This document shows positions 14,257-23,745 of a stretch of 64,000 bases of DNA, one piece after another (position 1 is the first letter of the stretch; every line of letters starts with the position of its first letter). The DNA is from CAJWOS01 sp964502005 (GTDB taxonomy: Bacteria; Myxococcota_A; UBA796; UBA2385). Under the pieces are notes generated by a model, which saw nothing but the letters and a program-made list of their open reading frames with translations, did no database searches and was not told the DNA's origin. Location of the stretch: assembly GCA_964502005.1 (NCBI GenBank), contig CAZCUX010000017.1, positions 62,001 through 126,000 of the forward strand. The letters are read 5' to 3'. The translations under genes and the position numbers were made by a program.

Positions 14257-17250
14257 TTGCCCTCATTCTTTTTGTGGCCTTTTGTGTCGCACTTGCCGCC
14301 CACTCCGCAGCGTTTGTTCGTGTCCTCATCGGACGGTGGGCAGCATTTGGCCTGGGAGAACCAGGGCGCGTCGATTGCGCACGAACGCCTGGTCGTTTGG
14401 TTGGGCGGCCTGCTGTTCGCGCTTCATGGTTTTCCGGCTGCGGCTGTTATCTATACAACGGCGTCTATTCCGAATTGGGTCGTGGGTGTTGCGGGTCTTG
14501 GTCTCGTAGCGGCGGCCTTGTTGCGGGGGCGGGTCGTTACGGGGATAACCGCTCGGGTGACGCTCGTTTCTGTCGTTGGCATTTCGTTGTATGTGCAGGC
14601 GGCGGCGCTCGGGCGGGTTCCGTCTATGGTCGCCGGTACGGTTCTCCTGCTGGTTTTGACGGGGCTTCTCCTCGGGCGTCGCGCGCTGTATGTGTTGGTG
14701 GTCCTTCATTTTGTCGTTTGGATGAGCATTGCGTATGGGCTGCAGGCGGGCCAATGGGAGTTTGATTCTCGTTGGCTCTTGGATGGGCCATTTTCTGGCT
14801 GGGGCATCGCGACGGTATCCTTTGGTTTTGTCGCAGCAGCGATTGTTGCTGTGGTGCGGGTAGCGGTGGACCATTTGGAGTTTCGTCGGCGTCGAATCGC
14901 GCGGCGAAGGCTCGCGATGGAACGCTTGCGCCGCGAGATTGGCGATGTGCGGGACGCTCGCTTGCAGTTGGAGCGGGAGCTACGAGGAACACAGCGATTG
15001 CAGGTGGTTTCTCGTTTGGCCGACGGGCTCAGTGGGATGTTCCGGCGCGCGATTGTGCTGTCTCGTCGCGAGCTTCGACGTGCGCGCAGCAACCGAACCG
15101 TCGAAGGGCGGCGGCAGTTTGTCCACGCGGTCCAAGGCGCATTTCAGCCGGCGCTCCAAGCCTGCCGGGACCTCATGGTGCTCAGTCGGGATGATACGCC
15201 AGACGCCCAAGAAAATGTAGACATCGACGAAGCGGTTCGGTTTGCCTGCGATACGGTCAAGATGACGCTGGGCGAAGGCGTAGAGGTATGCTGCCACGGG
15301 ACAGCGGGCGTCCCGGTTCGTATTGGTACGGACGCATTCCTCCAAGTCCTCGTCAATCTCGTGGTCAATGGCGTGGAGGCGTGCCCGGAAGGCGGGCGGG
15401 TCCAGATTACGTCTGCGTTGATGCCGACCGCTGAGACGATGTATACCCACGCGGTAGTGGTGGTCGAAGATTGTGGCACGGGAATGTCTGTGGAGACAAT
15501 GCAGGTGGCTGCAGACCCGTTCTTTTCGACCCGTTCAAAGCGCCTGGGGATGGGGTTGACAGCGGCCCAAGCGTTGGTATTACAGGCTGGTGGAGGGTTG
15601 GAGTTAGAGAGCGAGTTGGGGAAGGGAACGCGGGTGTGGGTACGCCTGCCGCTGCAAACGCCGGTCCCCGTCGATTCGACGACAAACGCACAACCTTTGG
15701 CCTGGGATGACTTGCTTCATGGTCATTTGGGCGCATCGCTCGACATGAAAGGGCTGGACGAAGAAGATTTGGCGGAGGAGCCTGTCGTTGTGCCGCTGCG
15801 GAACGATGCCGTCCGTGCGATGGCCTACTGGACCGTCCTTGTCATTGTTTTCGCCTTGACAATACAGACTATTTTTGGTTCATTACTGCATTGGTTTGTG
15901 TACTTGGTGTTGATATCTCATGCTGCCGTGTTGCTGGCAGTCGGCGTGGGACGCGTTTCAGCGCGACGTTTGGGGCCCGCGGTATTGGTGGGCGGTAACC
16001 TAGTCGTTTGCTACACCATCTTGGCCTTTGGTTCGATTTTTTCGAGCGTTTCGCTGGGTGTGTTGGCGGCGACGTTCGCATGGGTCGCCGTGTTTGCAAC
16101 GAAGAGGGCGACGTGGCTTGGTTTTGCGACGGGAATGCTGGGTCTGGCTATCGTTGGCGCCCTTCACGCCCTTGATGTTTTCCCGGATGGTGCGTCCTTA
16201 CGCAGCCCGAACGATGGCATGATTTGGGTGCGGATGGGCATACAGATGATTTTGGTGGGCGTCATCGTAGAGCGAACCATCGTGCATGTGTTGCGCCTAC
16301 ACCGGCGTTCTGCCGTCTCGGAATTGCATGCATTGGCGCGCACGGAGGAGCTTCGGCGGCTGGAGGCCCAAGAAGGGAGCCGCCTCTTGTTGCTCGAGTC
16401 TCGCGCGGCGTACAGCCGTCGGCTGGCGTTGACGGGGCAGATGGTAGGAACGGTGGTCCACGACCTTCGCAATGCGGTGCAGGGCATTGTCAATGTCGAT
16501 ATTCTGGAAGACGATGGTCTGACGGACGCGGAGGTTTGCGAAGAGTTGGATATGTTTGGCGATGCGCTCGACCATGTGGACAATCTGTGCGCACGCTATG
16601 GACGTGCGATTCCGCAGGCCACGATTGCACCTGTTCATCCCGTTTCGGGAGTGTGCCATTCGGTCATGCGGTCCGTTTCGTTGGGTTTGCCCAAGGGCGT
16701 AACGGCGGAGCTGATGGTGACCAGTGACGTGAAGGTTCCGGTGGACCCAACGGAACTTCGGCGGGTGCTGGTCAACTTGGTCAACAACGGTGTGGAGGCA
16801 ATGCCAAGCGGTGGGGTGGTGTCACTCCGCGTGTTCTCGAGTCGCGGGGCCGCCGTGATTCAGGTGGCTGACACGGGAGTCGGCGTAGACGACGCGACCC
16901 GTGGGCGGTTGTTTGAGCCGATGTTTAGCACCAAAGCGCGGGGCAAGGGCACGGGGCTGGGCCTACATTTGGTCGCAACCGTCGTCGCGCAATCGGGCGG
17001 ACATGTGCATGTCTCCTCGGAGCAAGGCGTTGGCTCGACGTTTTCGCTGGCCTGGCGGGTGGAGCGCTCCGTTATGGGGCTTCGCTCGACGCCGGCGGGA
17101 GGCTTTACGGGCTTGGCTCGGCGGTGTTGGCAGATGCGTGCCCACACGGGGATTGGCCAAGACGACCTCGAAACGCTGCAGCGGGGGGGCTTTCTGCCAG
17201 GAGATGTGTGGATGGAGATGGAGGCCCTCGATTCGCTCCCGACCGCGTAG
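14257..17250 (+). CDS. Double-headed sensor histidine kinase (two membrane sensors, two ATPase domains)
   Basis: One 997-residue polypeptide repeats the layout membrane sensor, coiled coil, kinase core twice. Unit 1: helices about 45-205, coiled coil 205-245, degenerate dimerisation region (RLADGLSGMFRRA at 253-265), HATPase with NGVEA at 371-375, EDCGTG at 404-409 and GMGL at 431-434. Unit 2: helices about 520-675, coiled coil 680-720, intact H box VVHDLRNAVQG (H735), HATPase with VNNGVEAMP, DTGVGV and GTGLGLHL. Unit 1 lacks the phospho-acceptor histidine and is probably a pseudokinase or allosteric half. The start is a TTG at 14257 with no convincing ribosome-binding site; a GTG at 14284 is an alternative. 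There is no receiver domain. Confidence 0.85.
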   Translation: MPSFFLWPFVSHLPPTPQRLFVSSSDGGQHLAWENQGASIAHERLVVWLGGLLFALHGFPAAAVIYTTASIPNWVVGVAGLGLVAAALLRGRVVTGITARVTLVSVVGISLYVQAAALGRVPSMVAGTVLLLVLTGLLLGRRALYVLVVLHFVVWMSIAYGLQAGQWEFDSRWLLDGPFSGWGIATVSFGFVAAAIVAVVRVAVDHLEFRRRRIARRRLAMERLRREIGDVRDARLQLERELRGTQRLQVVSRLADGLSGMFRRAIVLSRRELRRARSNRTVEGRRQFVHAVQGAFQPALQACRDLMVLSRDDTPDAQENVDIDEAVRFACDTVKMTLGEGVEVCCHGTAGVPVRIGTDAFLQVLVNLVVNGVEACPEGGRVQITSALMPTAETMYTHAVVVVEDCGTGMSVETMQVAADPFFSTRSKRLGMGLTAAQALVLQAGGGLELESELGKGTRVWVRLPLQTPVPVDSTTNAQPLAWDDLLHGHLGASLDMKGLDEEDLAEEPVVVPLRNDAVRAMAYWTVLVIVFALTIQTIFGSLLHWFVYLVLISHAAVLLAVGVGRVSARRLGPAVLVGGNLVVCYTILAFGSIFSSVSLGVLAATFAWVAVFATKRATWLGFATGMLGLAIVGALHALDVFPDGASLRSPNDGMIWVRMGIQMILVGVIVERTIVHVLRLHRRSAVSELHALARTEELRRLEAQEGSRLLLLESRAAYSRRLALTGQMVGTVVHDLRNAVQGIVNVDILEDDGLTDAEVCEELDMFGDALDHVDNLCARYGRAIPQATIAPVHPVSGVCHSVMRSVSLGLPKGVTAELMVTSDVKVPVDPTELRRVLVNLVNNGVEAMPSGGVVSLRVFSSRGAAVIQVADTGVGVDDATRGRLFEPMFSTKARGKGTGLGLHLVATVVAQSGGHVHVSSEQGVGSTFSLAWRVERSVMGLRSTPAGGFTGLARRCWQMRAHTGIGQDDLETLQRGGFLPGDVWMEMEALDSLPTA

Positions 17251-17588
17251 GCAGGATGTAAGTTACGATTCGGTTGTTTTGTTCCGATTGATTGGGAATC
17301 AGTGCGTGTGTGTCGGGACAGAAGCAACGAGCAGTGGTGATATTGGATTACATCGGCGACACTTTGTGATGACCATACCATCGTTATGATTGGGCAGATG
17401 ATTTATGACCTTCATTCGGTTCGTGGTCACCCAGTCGCGGAGACGCTGTGAGTTGGGTGGAACCACCTATGTTGGGCGAGATCCCACAATCTCAGAGTAC
17501 CGGGCGGATTTTTCGTGACGTACCCCTTGACCGGGCTATAACTGTGTACAAACAGTGGACGAAAGTTCCTTCCCCGGTGAGTCGCCTG
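17251..17588. other. Intergenic region before the TonB-dependent receptor
   Basis: No gene is supported here. It holds a TGATT-GGG-AATCA dyad near 17290, which differs from the TGAAT-N4-ATTCA family in arm and spacer. An in-frame GTG start for the next gene at 17448, with GGAG five bases upstream, would take up the last 141 bases. Confidence 0.4.
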
Positions 17589-20162
17589 ATGTCCGTGTCT
17601 GCTCTATGGTTGATGTTGGCGGCGTCGTCAGTGGCGGTTGCGCGCGAAAAGCCCGGCGCTGCGGCCGGCGATGCGCCGTCGGAAGCACCTGCCGAGGCAT
17701 CTGGCGCGCGGTTTCCCGAGCTGGTGAACCGGGTTCCTGCGGTTTACCCGGCGGGTCCGCTCGCGGAGGGCCGCGGTGCAGTGGTTCCCCTTCTGTTGTC
17801 GATTGACAACGAGGGGCGCGTGGTGGAAGTGCAAGTCTTGGAGCCGCAAGGCGAAGGCTTCGATGAAGCGGCGTCCTTGGCCGTCCGGCAGTTCCAGTTT
17901 TTGCCTGCGCGCTTGGCCGATGGCACGACGGCCCCTGCGCAGGTTCAATACAACTTTGTGTTTGAGGCAACCACCGCGCCGATTCCGCGTGTGCGGGGAA
18001 CGGTCGTAGAAGCTGGCGTGCGGCAGAAATTGGCGGGCGTCGAGCTTCAGGCGGTTGGGCCGGAAGGGCGCCGGGTGCTGGCGCAGACCGATGAAACGGG
18101 CGCTTATGTGTTTGTGGACCTCGCGCCCGGAGAGTGGATTGTGGCCACCAACGGGGGGCCCTTCGAGAGCATCTCCGAGCGGGTGACGGTCGGAGCCGAC
18201 GGTGTTGTGGAGCTAAACCTCTTTTTGGTGCGCGATGCCCGGCTTGATGCCTTGCGGTCTGACTTTGAGGTGCTCGTGGTCGCCCAGCGTGCCGGCGTAG
18301 AAGTCGCAGAGCGCAAGCTGTCGCGGGAAGAAATTCAATACCTGCCCGGAAGCGGCGGCGACGTCGTAAAGGTAGTGCAGAACCTCCCTGGCGTAGCGCG
18401 GGCACCCCTCGGAATTGGCCAACTCATCATCCGTGGTGCAGCCCCGGAAGACAGCAAAGCGTTTTTGGACGGCTCGCCCATCCCGTTGGTGTTTCACTTT
18501 GCAGGTCTCACCACGGTAATCAACAACGAGCTGGTCGAAGAAGTCGCGTTTATGCCCGGGACGCCGAGCGTTCGCTATGGCCGCGTATTGGCCGGTCTCG
18601 TCGATATTCGCAGCAAAGCTACGCTCCCGGAGCGGTCCAGCGGCTACCTCTCCGTTGATGTGTACCAAAGCACACTGTTTGTTGAACAGCGAATTGGAAA
18701 TCGCTCGTTCCTCACCGTATCAGGGCGCCGCTCTTATATCGACGCCGTCCTCAATCCAATCTTGGAAAACACAGGGCTCACCGTGCAGGCGCCCCGATAT
18801 TATGACGCCCAAGTGCGTTGGTTCCACAAGACCGATTCGGGGACGGTTTACGACACGCTCTTTTTTATGTCGGACGACCGCTTTAGTTTTGTTGGCGGAG
18901 AAAAAGGGGAAGAGGCGGTATTTGCGTCGTTTGGCGACCGCTTCCAACGGCTTCGGTTCCGCCGATTGGCAAAGCTTGGAAATGGGTGGGAGGAAGAAAC
19001 CACCGTCGGCATCGGCCCCGAGCGCCGTGATTTCGTGTTTGGCGACATTTCGCAAGCATCCGAGCAGCGCTTCAATGTTTCGTTGCGGGAGGAGCTGGGC
19101 ATTGGCTTGACCCCCGACCGCAACCTGGGCGCCCGCTTCGGCGTCGACTTATTGTCGGGCGAGGACAGTCTTTATTTCGAAGAGTCCCGTTTGGATGAAG
19201 TAGAAGAAGCGGAGTCATTTTTCTTCGCTCCTGCGCTCTATGGTGAGTTGACGGCCCGGACGGGGTCTGTCACTTGGACTCCCGGCATTCGTTCTGACTT
19301 GTTATTGTACGGAGCGGGATACGTCGGCGTCGGCTGGGACCCCCGGCTCACGGCACGCTGGAACATCGGTCAAAACACCGTCGTGAAGGGTGCAACCGGC
19401 AAGTTTAGCTCGCTCCCTACACTGCGGCAGGTGGCACCGGACAGCGACGGCAACGACCAGCTCACGTTTCCGTGGTCCTGGCAAAACAGCCTGGGTGTCG
19501 AGCAGCAGATTACGGGGCGGGTTCGCACCGAAGTGACCGCATTTACCAACTTCTTGAACGACTTGGTGGTGGGTCGTGAAGACCGGCTTCGGTTTTATAC
19601 GGGGCCGCCACCCACCGGACCTTTTGACACCCTCCCCTACGCCAACGATGGCGTTGGGTTGGTGTGCGGCGTCGAGGGCCTCCTCAAGTATACGGGCCCG
19701 ACCGCGGTTGGCCTGATTAGCGCGACCTTTTCCCACTCCCAGCGCCAGGACCGGCCGTGGGAAGAAGAAGAGCTCTTCGCGTATGACCAGCCCATCGTGC
19801 TCAACGCCTTGTGGAGCCAGCAACTTCCCCGCAATTGGCGGGTAGGTGGCCGGGTTCGCTATGGCTCCGGCAACCCTTATACGCCCGTCGTCAACAGCGT
19901 TTTCGATGCAGCGACGCGTTCTTATATTCCTGTCTACGGGGAGCGGTCGAGCGACCGCCTCCCTGCATTCACCAGCGTCGATATTCGTTTCGACAAAACG
20001 TATGTCTTCAAGAAATGGCGCTTAGAGACATGGCTCGACCTACAAAATGTCACCTTCGCCCAAAATCCAGAAGTCATCGGCTGGAACTGGAACTACCGCG
20101 AGCTCGACCCCGTCACCTCCAACCCGCCCCTGCCCGTGTTTGGCTTCAAAGGAAGTTGGTAA
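17589..20162 (+). CDS. TonB-dependent receptor with N-terminal TonB-C-like and carboxypeptidase-regulatory domains
   Basis: The ATG at 17589 gives a clean signal peptide (MSVSALWLMLAASSVAVA); a GTG at 17448 with a good ribosome-binding site would add 47 residues before it. In the 857-residue form, residues about 40-130 resemble a TonB C-terminal domain (VVPLLLSIDNEGRVVEVQV, then AVRQFQFLPARL), followed by a carboxypeptidase regulatory-like beta domain (about 135-215), a plug (VAQRAGVEVAERKLS, VVKVVQNLPGVAR, IIRGAAPEDSKAFLDG) and an outer-membrane beta barrel ending in phenylalanine-glycine and a terminal tryptophan. It would import an unknown ligand across the outer membrane. The stop overlaps the ATG of the next lipoprotein gene, so the two are coupled. 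Confidence 0.88.
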   Translation: MSVSALWLMLAASSVAVAREKPGAAAGDAPSEAPAEASGARFPELVNRVPAVYPAGPLAEGRGAVVPLLLSIDNEGRVVEVQVLEPQGEGFDEAASLAVRQFQFLPARLADGTTAPAQVQYNFVFEATTAPIPRVRGTVVEAGVRQKLAGVELQAVGPEGRRVLAQTDETGAYVFVDLAPGEWIVATNGGPFESISERVTVGADGVVELNLFLVRDARLDALRSDFEVLVVAQRAGVEVAERKLSREEIQYLPGSGGDVVKVVQNLPGVARAPLGIGQLIIRGAAPEDSKAFLDGSPIPLVFHFAGLTTVINNELVEEVAFMPGTPSVRYGRVLAGLVDIRSKATLPERSSGYLSVDVYQSTLFVEQRIGNRSFLTVSGRRSYIDAVLNPILENTGLTVQAPRYYDAQVRWFHKTDSGTVYDTLFFMSDDRFSFVGGEKGEEAVFASFGDRFQRLRFRRLAKLGNGWEEETTVGIGPERRDFVFGDISQASEQRFNVSLREELGIGLTPDRNLGARFGVDLLSGEDSLYFEESRLDEVEEAESFFFAPALYGELTARTGSVTWTPGIRSDLLLYGAGYVGVGWDPRLTARWNIGQNTVVKGATGKFSSLPTLRQVAPDSDGNDQLTFPWSWQNSLGVEQQITGRVRTEVTAFTNFLNDLVVGREDRLRFYTGPPPTGPFDTLPYANDGVGLVCGVEGLLKYTGPTAVGLISATFSHSQRQDRPWEEEELFAYDQPIVLNALWSQQLPRNWRVGGRVRYGSGNPYTPVVNSVFDAATRSYIPVYGERSSDRLPAFTSVDIRFDKTYVFKKWRLETWLDLQNVTFAQNPEVIGWNWNYRELDPVTSNPPLPVFGFKGSW

Positions 20163-21028
20163 TGTCTGCCTTCTTGCCGCATCGTCTTCTTTGGGCAGCG
20201 TTCTTGGGTGCTGCGACGGGCTGTGCCGGGGGACCGTCCCCGGAAACCCGCATCGACCAACTGATGGTGCTCGCTATCGACGCTCCCCCCGAGGTGTTCC
20301 CCGGCGAGACCGTGGACGCCGCGCATTGGGTGGTAGAACCCGACGACCAAGCCTGGCTCCACGCCTCTTGGACCTGCACGCGCGGACCCGATGGGTGTGC
20401 AGAAGAGGCCTTTGCAACAGAAAGCTGGCCAGGGCTCGTGCTTGCGGAAGGACAAGGAAACGCTGTGGTCTCCCAGCCCATCGCGATTTCCCCGTTCTTA
20501 TCCGAGTTCGTGACAGACGAGCCGGTCCCCTTGGTGTCGGTCTACTCCCTCGCGTGTCTGCCAGGGGTCTGTCCTGTGCTCGATACGCTGCACGACGGTG
20601 GTTTCGACGAGCAGGTGGCCGCGGACTTGGCAAATCCTTTCGACTGGATGGCCGACCTCTCCTTCGCCAATGTCGCGCTCACTGTGCGCACGCTGTCCGT
20701 CTCTACGCGCGTTCCCGGTGAGCGTGTGTCCAACCCCACCATCACGGGCTGCGAAGCGCCGTCGGGTGCGTTCTCCGCGACCACCGGCCAATCCTTGCAG
20801 GTGCGCTGTACCTTCGATGGCCTCCCCGAAGAGCGCGTATCGGTGTTCGGCTACACCACGGCGGGCGGCTGGGACGGCCAAGAGGCGCTCAACGTCGACG
20901 ATGGCACCTTTGGCTATCGCTGGTTTGCGCCCAAGACCCCTGAAGACAACATCCCCCTATGGCTCGTGTTGGTAGACGACGACGGCGGGGTTGCCATTTG
21001 GGAAGGCGCCGCGGACGCCGTTCGATAA
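20162..21028 (+). CDS. Lipoprotein coupled to the TonB-dependent receptor
   Basis: The ATG at 20162 overlaps the receptor's TAA by one base. The 288-residue product has a signal peptide with lipobox (FLGAATGC), then a Cys- and Asp-rich, beta-looking body without a family I recognise. Cysteine pairs (WTCTRGPDGCAEE, LACLPGVCPVL) suggest disulfides in the periplasm or on the surface. Coupling to a TonB-dependent receptor suggests a role as its surface or periplasmic partner; this is inferred from position alone. Confidence 0.75.
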   Translation: MSAFLPHRLLWAAFLGAATGCAGGPSPETRIDQLMVLAIDAPPEVFPGETVDAAHWVVEPDDQAWLHASWTCTRGPDGCAEEAFATESWPGLVLAEGQGNAVVSQPIAISPFLSEFVTDEPVPLVSVYSLACLPGVCPVLDTLHDGGFDEQVAADLANPFDWMADLSFANVALTVRTLSVSTRVPGERVSNPTITGCEAPSGAFSATTGQSLQVRCTFDGLPEERVSVFGYTTAGGWDGQEALNVDDGTFGYRWFAPKTPEDNIPLWLVLVDDDGGVAIWEGAADAVR

Positions 21029-21038
21029 GGCCTATCGT

Positions 21039-21127
21039 TTGCTGCGTTGCAGCATTTCCGTGTTGCGATGTTGCAATCATGTTGCGATGCAGCATCATTG
21101 GGGCGGCACATTGCTGCGATGCAGCAT
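21039..21127. repeat. Cluster of TTGC(TGC)GATGCAGCAT-type repeats
   Basis: Four related units start at 21039, 21063, 21082 and 21111. Units 1 and 4 read TTGCTGCGTTGCAGCAT and TTGCTGCGATGCAGCAT, each with a GCTGC-N3-GCAGC dyad; units 2 and 3 are shorter variants beginning TTGCGATG. They fill most of the gap between two lipoprotein genes, upstream of the one at 21213. They may be protein-binding sites or a local repeat expansion. Confidence 0.5.
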
Positions 21128-21212
21128 CGTGGGTGCGTGTCCGTAGCGGCCCAGCGTGCGGCCGTGCAGTGGGATAGTGAGCATTTCGCTTGGAACGGTA
21201 GAAGGAGGCGAA

Positions 21213-21989
21213 ATGCGGCCCTGGTTGGTGTACCTCGGTTTGGTGGGTTGTGGCGTGCCAGAATCAATGCCGGGGCCAGACGCGCGGGTCCCCCCGGCGA
21301 CTGCGGCGCCTTCGACCGTCGCTGGCGCGCCCGTGGCTGCGCCCCAAGCGGCCACACCGTCTCCCCAAAGCCGCCCCAATGCCGTGTCGGCGTTGGAGGC
21401 CGAAGCCGGCATGTTGGCGCGGTGTACCGACGACACGGTGGTGTTTCGCTACTGGCAGGGCGAGTATCCCGGCCCTGTGGTGCAAGTGAACCGTACTCTC
21501 GCCGTCGAAGTGCGCGACGACCCTTGCGGCGGGCCCTTGCGCGCGTGCACTGCCCCTCCAGGGTTGTACCACCAGTGGGCTGAAGGCGCCAATACACCTC
21601 CTTCTGGCACCGATTGGGCGACGCTCGCTGGCACCGCGGAGTATCGCTTGCGAAAGTCCATCTCGTTGGATGGCGTGCAGGTCGCCGCCGGAGAATCCGT
21701 AATGGTGCTCAGTTATATCGCGGAAGGCTTCTGCAGGCTGTCCGCGATAGGGCGGGTGTTTGAGGAGAGCTGCCCCGGCATGGACGGCAACAGCGACGAA
21801 GTGTGGGAAGAAGTGCGGTCGATGGCCGTGGACCCCGTCCAGTTGTTGCGCGTGCCGTGTGTGGGCGCGGCTCCCGGTTGGTTGGTCGTCAACGACGCGT
21901 GGATGGCAACGCCCGGTGTTTCGCAAGGCAATATGCCGGACTTTGGCGTGGTCGAGAAGGCTCCCGTAGCGGAAGGTCCAGGCCAATAA
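21213..21989 (+). CDS. Lipoprotein of unknown function
   Basis: The start at 21213 is fixed by GAAGGAGG directly upstream; an earlier in-frame start at 21156 adds 19 residues before the signal peptide and is less likely. The 258-residue product has a very short signal peptide with lipobox (LGLVGC) and a Pro/Ala-rich linker. The body contains several cysteines (ARCTDD, DDPCGG, RACTAP, GFCRLS, ESCPGM) that may pair in the periplasm. I recognise no family. It follows the receptor-lipoprotein pair on the same strand and ends one base before a convergent kinase gene. Confidence 0.7.
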   Translation: MRPWLVYLGLVGCGVPESMPGPDARVPPATAAPSTVAGAPVAAPQAATPSPQSRPNAVSALEAEAGMLARCTDDTVVFRYWQGEYPGPVVQVNRTLAVEVRDDPCGGPLRACTAPPGLYHQWAEGANTPPSGTDWATLAGTAEYRLRKSISLDGVQVAAGESVMVLSYIAEGFCRLSAIGRVFEESCPGMDGNSDEVWEEVRSMAVDPVQLLRVPCVGAAPGWLVVNDAWMATPGVSQGNMPDFGVVEKAPVAEGPGQ

Positions 21990-21990
21990 G

Positions 21991-23745
21991 TCAGCGGCGC
22001 AGGGAGTTGAGCGACACCACGTTGTCGAGGGGCTCGAAGGGTGTGTCTTCGTCGTCCATGGGCGTGAAGACGTGCTTTCGCAGTGTCAGGAACAAGGTCT
22101 CGGTGCGCACTGGCTTTCCCAGATAGCCGTTCATGCCGGCATCCAGCGCAATGGCTTGCCCTTCTTCCGTGGCGCTCGCCGTTACGCCAATGATGGGCAC
22201 GAGGGACCGCGCGCCGGACATCTGCCGAATCCGCCGTGTCGCTTCGAGGCCGTCGACATTGGGCATCTGGACATCCATCAGGATGACGTCCCAGTCTGTC
22301 ATGCGGGCAGCGTCCACCGCCTCTTCCCCGTCTGCGACCGCCTTTACCCGGTGGCCGGCGCTTTCGAGGGACCGTGTCAGCACGAGGCGATTGACGGGAT
22401 TGTCGTCCACCACCAACACATCGAGGGTTCGCGGCATCTCTGCGCTTGCTTCGACCGCGCGCTTCCGCGGCACGACCAACGGCAGGCCGACGTGGATGCG
22501 CGCGCCGCCGAGGGGACTGTCGGAAATCGTGATGGTCCCGCTCATTTGGCGAACGAGGAGGTCGGTCACCGCGAGGCCGAGGCCCGCTCCTCCGGCGGCG
22601 CGGCTGTCGCTGTCGTCTACCATTGCAAATGCGTGGAAGACGCGTTGGCGCTGGGACTCGGGAATGCCGGGGCCGCTATCGTCGAGGACAATCTTTAGGC
22701 GTCCATTTTCGACAAACATTCGCAGTTCAATGGTGCCAGAAGGCGTGAACTTGACAGCATTGTCGCCAAGTCCCGCTATGATTTGCATAAAGTGACCGGG
22801 GGCGAGTTCTACTTCCGCAGGGACGGAGGATTCGATATAAGACCGCAAAACAAGGCCTTTTTCCGATGCCTTGAGGCGAAGGCTCGCGAGCGCGCTGTTG
22901 AGGAGCGCTTCAATCCGAACCGGCCTTGCGGTGGCCAATCGGTCGGTCTGCTGGAGGCCGAGAATGCTTTCGAGAATCGCCAGCACGGACTCCCCGCCGC
23001 CTTCGATGATGTCGAGCATCTGGTGCCCCTCATTGGCCACCGTAGGGCGCAGCAATCGCGCGGCCGACAACAAGCCGTGAAGGGGGGTTCGGATTTCGTG
23101 GCTCATCGTGGCGATAAAGCGGCTTTGGGTGGCCTCTGCCCGCCTTGCCGCGGATTCCGCCGCCCGCCGTTGGTCCAGCTCGCGTTGGAGGTTTCCGAGC
23201 GCGCGCCGGTGCATATTGGAAAAGATTGCCGCCACAAGCGTCAACAGGGCCGAAAACTGCGCGATGTCGACAAAGCGTGACTGGAGCGTGGGGGGTGCAT
23301 CCGAGACGCCCAGAATCAGACCTTTGGTGCCCAACCACAAAAACACCAGCAACTGCAGTGCTTCGAGTACGCCAAAAGCGAGCGCGGCCCGTGGACCCAC
23401 GAGCAAGGCTGCCAACAGTGGGACGACGGTGCCTTGTAATACGGTCGAGCCAAGCAATCCGTGGCCGGAAATAGAAATGGCCAAGGTGTAGAGCCATTGG
23501 CTCGCGAGCAGGAGCGCCACCGCGCTTTGGACGCGGGCGGTGTGGGCCAAAAAGCCCACGAAAGGCAGGACCGAAAGCCCGGCTACGATGGTCCACGACT
23601 CGATGGTGCGGCCGGTTCCAAGGTCGCCCACGAGATGCACGAGGTTCGTAAGCGAAATGCCCAACAGCAGACGCCAAAGGGCGTGTCGCCGCTCGTTGTC
23701 CAGCATCGAATCATAGGGAGTTTGGCGTGGCTCGGACGTGGGCAC
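21991..23745 (-). CDS. Hybrid sensor histidine kinase with receiver domain
   Basis: The GTG start at 23745 has GGAGA five bases upstream. The 584-residue protein has six membrane helices (about 24-178), a coiled coil, HisKA with MSHEIRTPLHG (H216), HATPase (DNAVKF at 328-333, DDSGPG at 355-360, GGAGLGL at 385-391) and a receiver (DD at 447-448, phospho-acceptor D491 in VILMDVQMPNVDG, GKP near 537). Layout and sequence closely follow the hybrid kinase at 10040, so the two are probably paralogues. No DNA-binding output is attached. The lone receiver at 24057, upstream on the same strand, is a plausible partner. Confidence 0.9.
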   Translation of the reverse strand: MPTSEPRQTPYDSMLDNERRHALWRLLLGISLTNLVHLVGDLGTGRTIESWTIVAGLSVLPFVGFLAHTARVQSAVALLLASQWLYTLAISISGHGLLGSTVLQGTVVPLLAALLVGPRAALAFGVLEALQLLVFLWLGTKGLILGVSDAPPTLQSRFVDIAQFSALLTLVAAIFSNMHRRALGNLQRELDQRRAAESAARRAEATQSRFIATMSHEIRTPLHGLLSAARLLRPTVANEGHQMLDIIEGGGESVLAILESILGLQQTDRLATARPVRIEALLNSALASLRLKASEKGLVLRSYIESSVPAEVELAPGHFMQIIAGLGDNAVKFTPSGTIELRMFVENGRLKIVLDDSGPGIPESQRQRVFHAFAMVDDSDSRAAGGAGLGLAVTDLLVRQMSGTITISDSPLGGARIHVGLPLVVPRKRAVEASAEMPRTLDVLVVDDNPVNRLVLTRSLESAGHRVKAVADGEEAVDAARMTDWDVILMDVQMPNVDGLEATRRIRQMSGARSLVPIIGVTASATEEGQAIALDAGMNGYLGKPVRTETLFLTLRKHVFTPMDDEDTPFEPLDNVVSLNSLRR

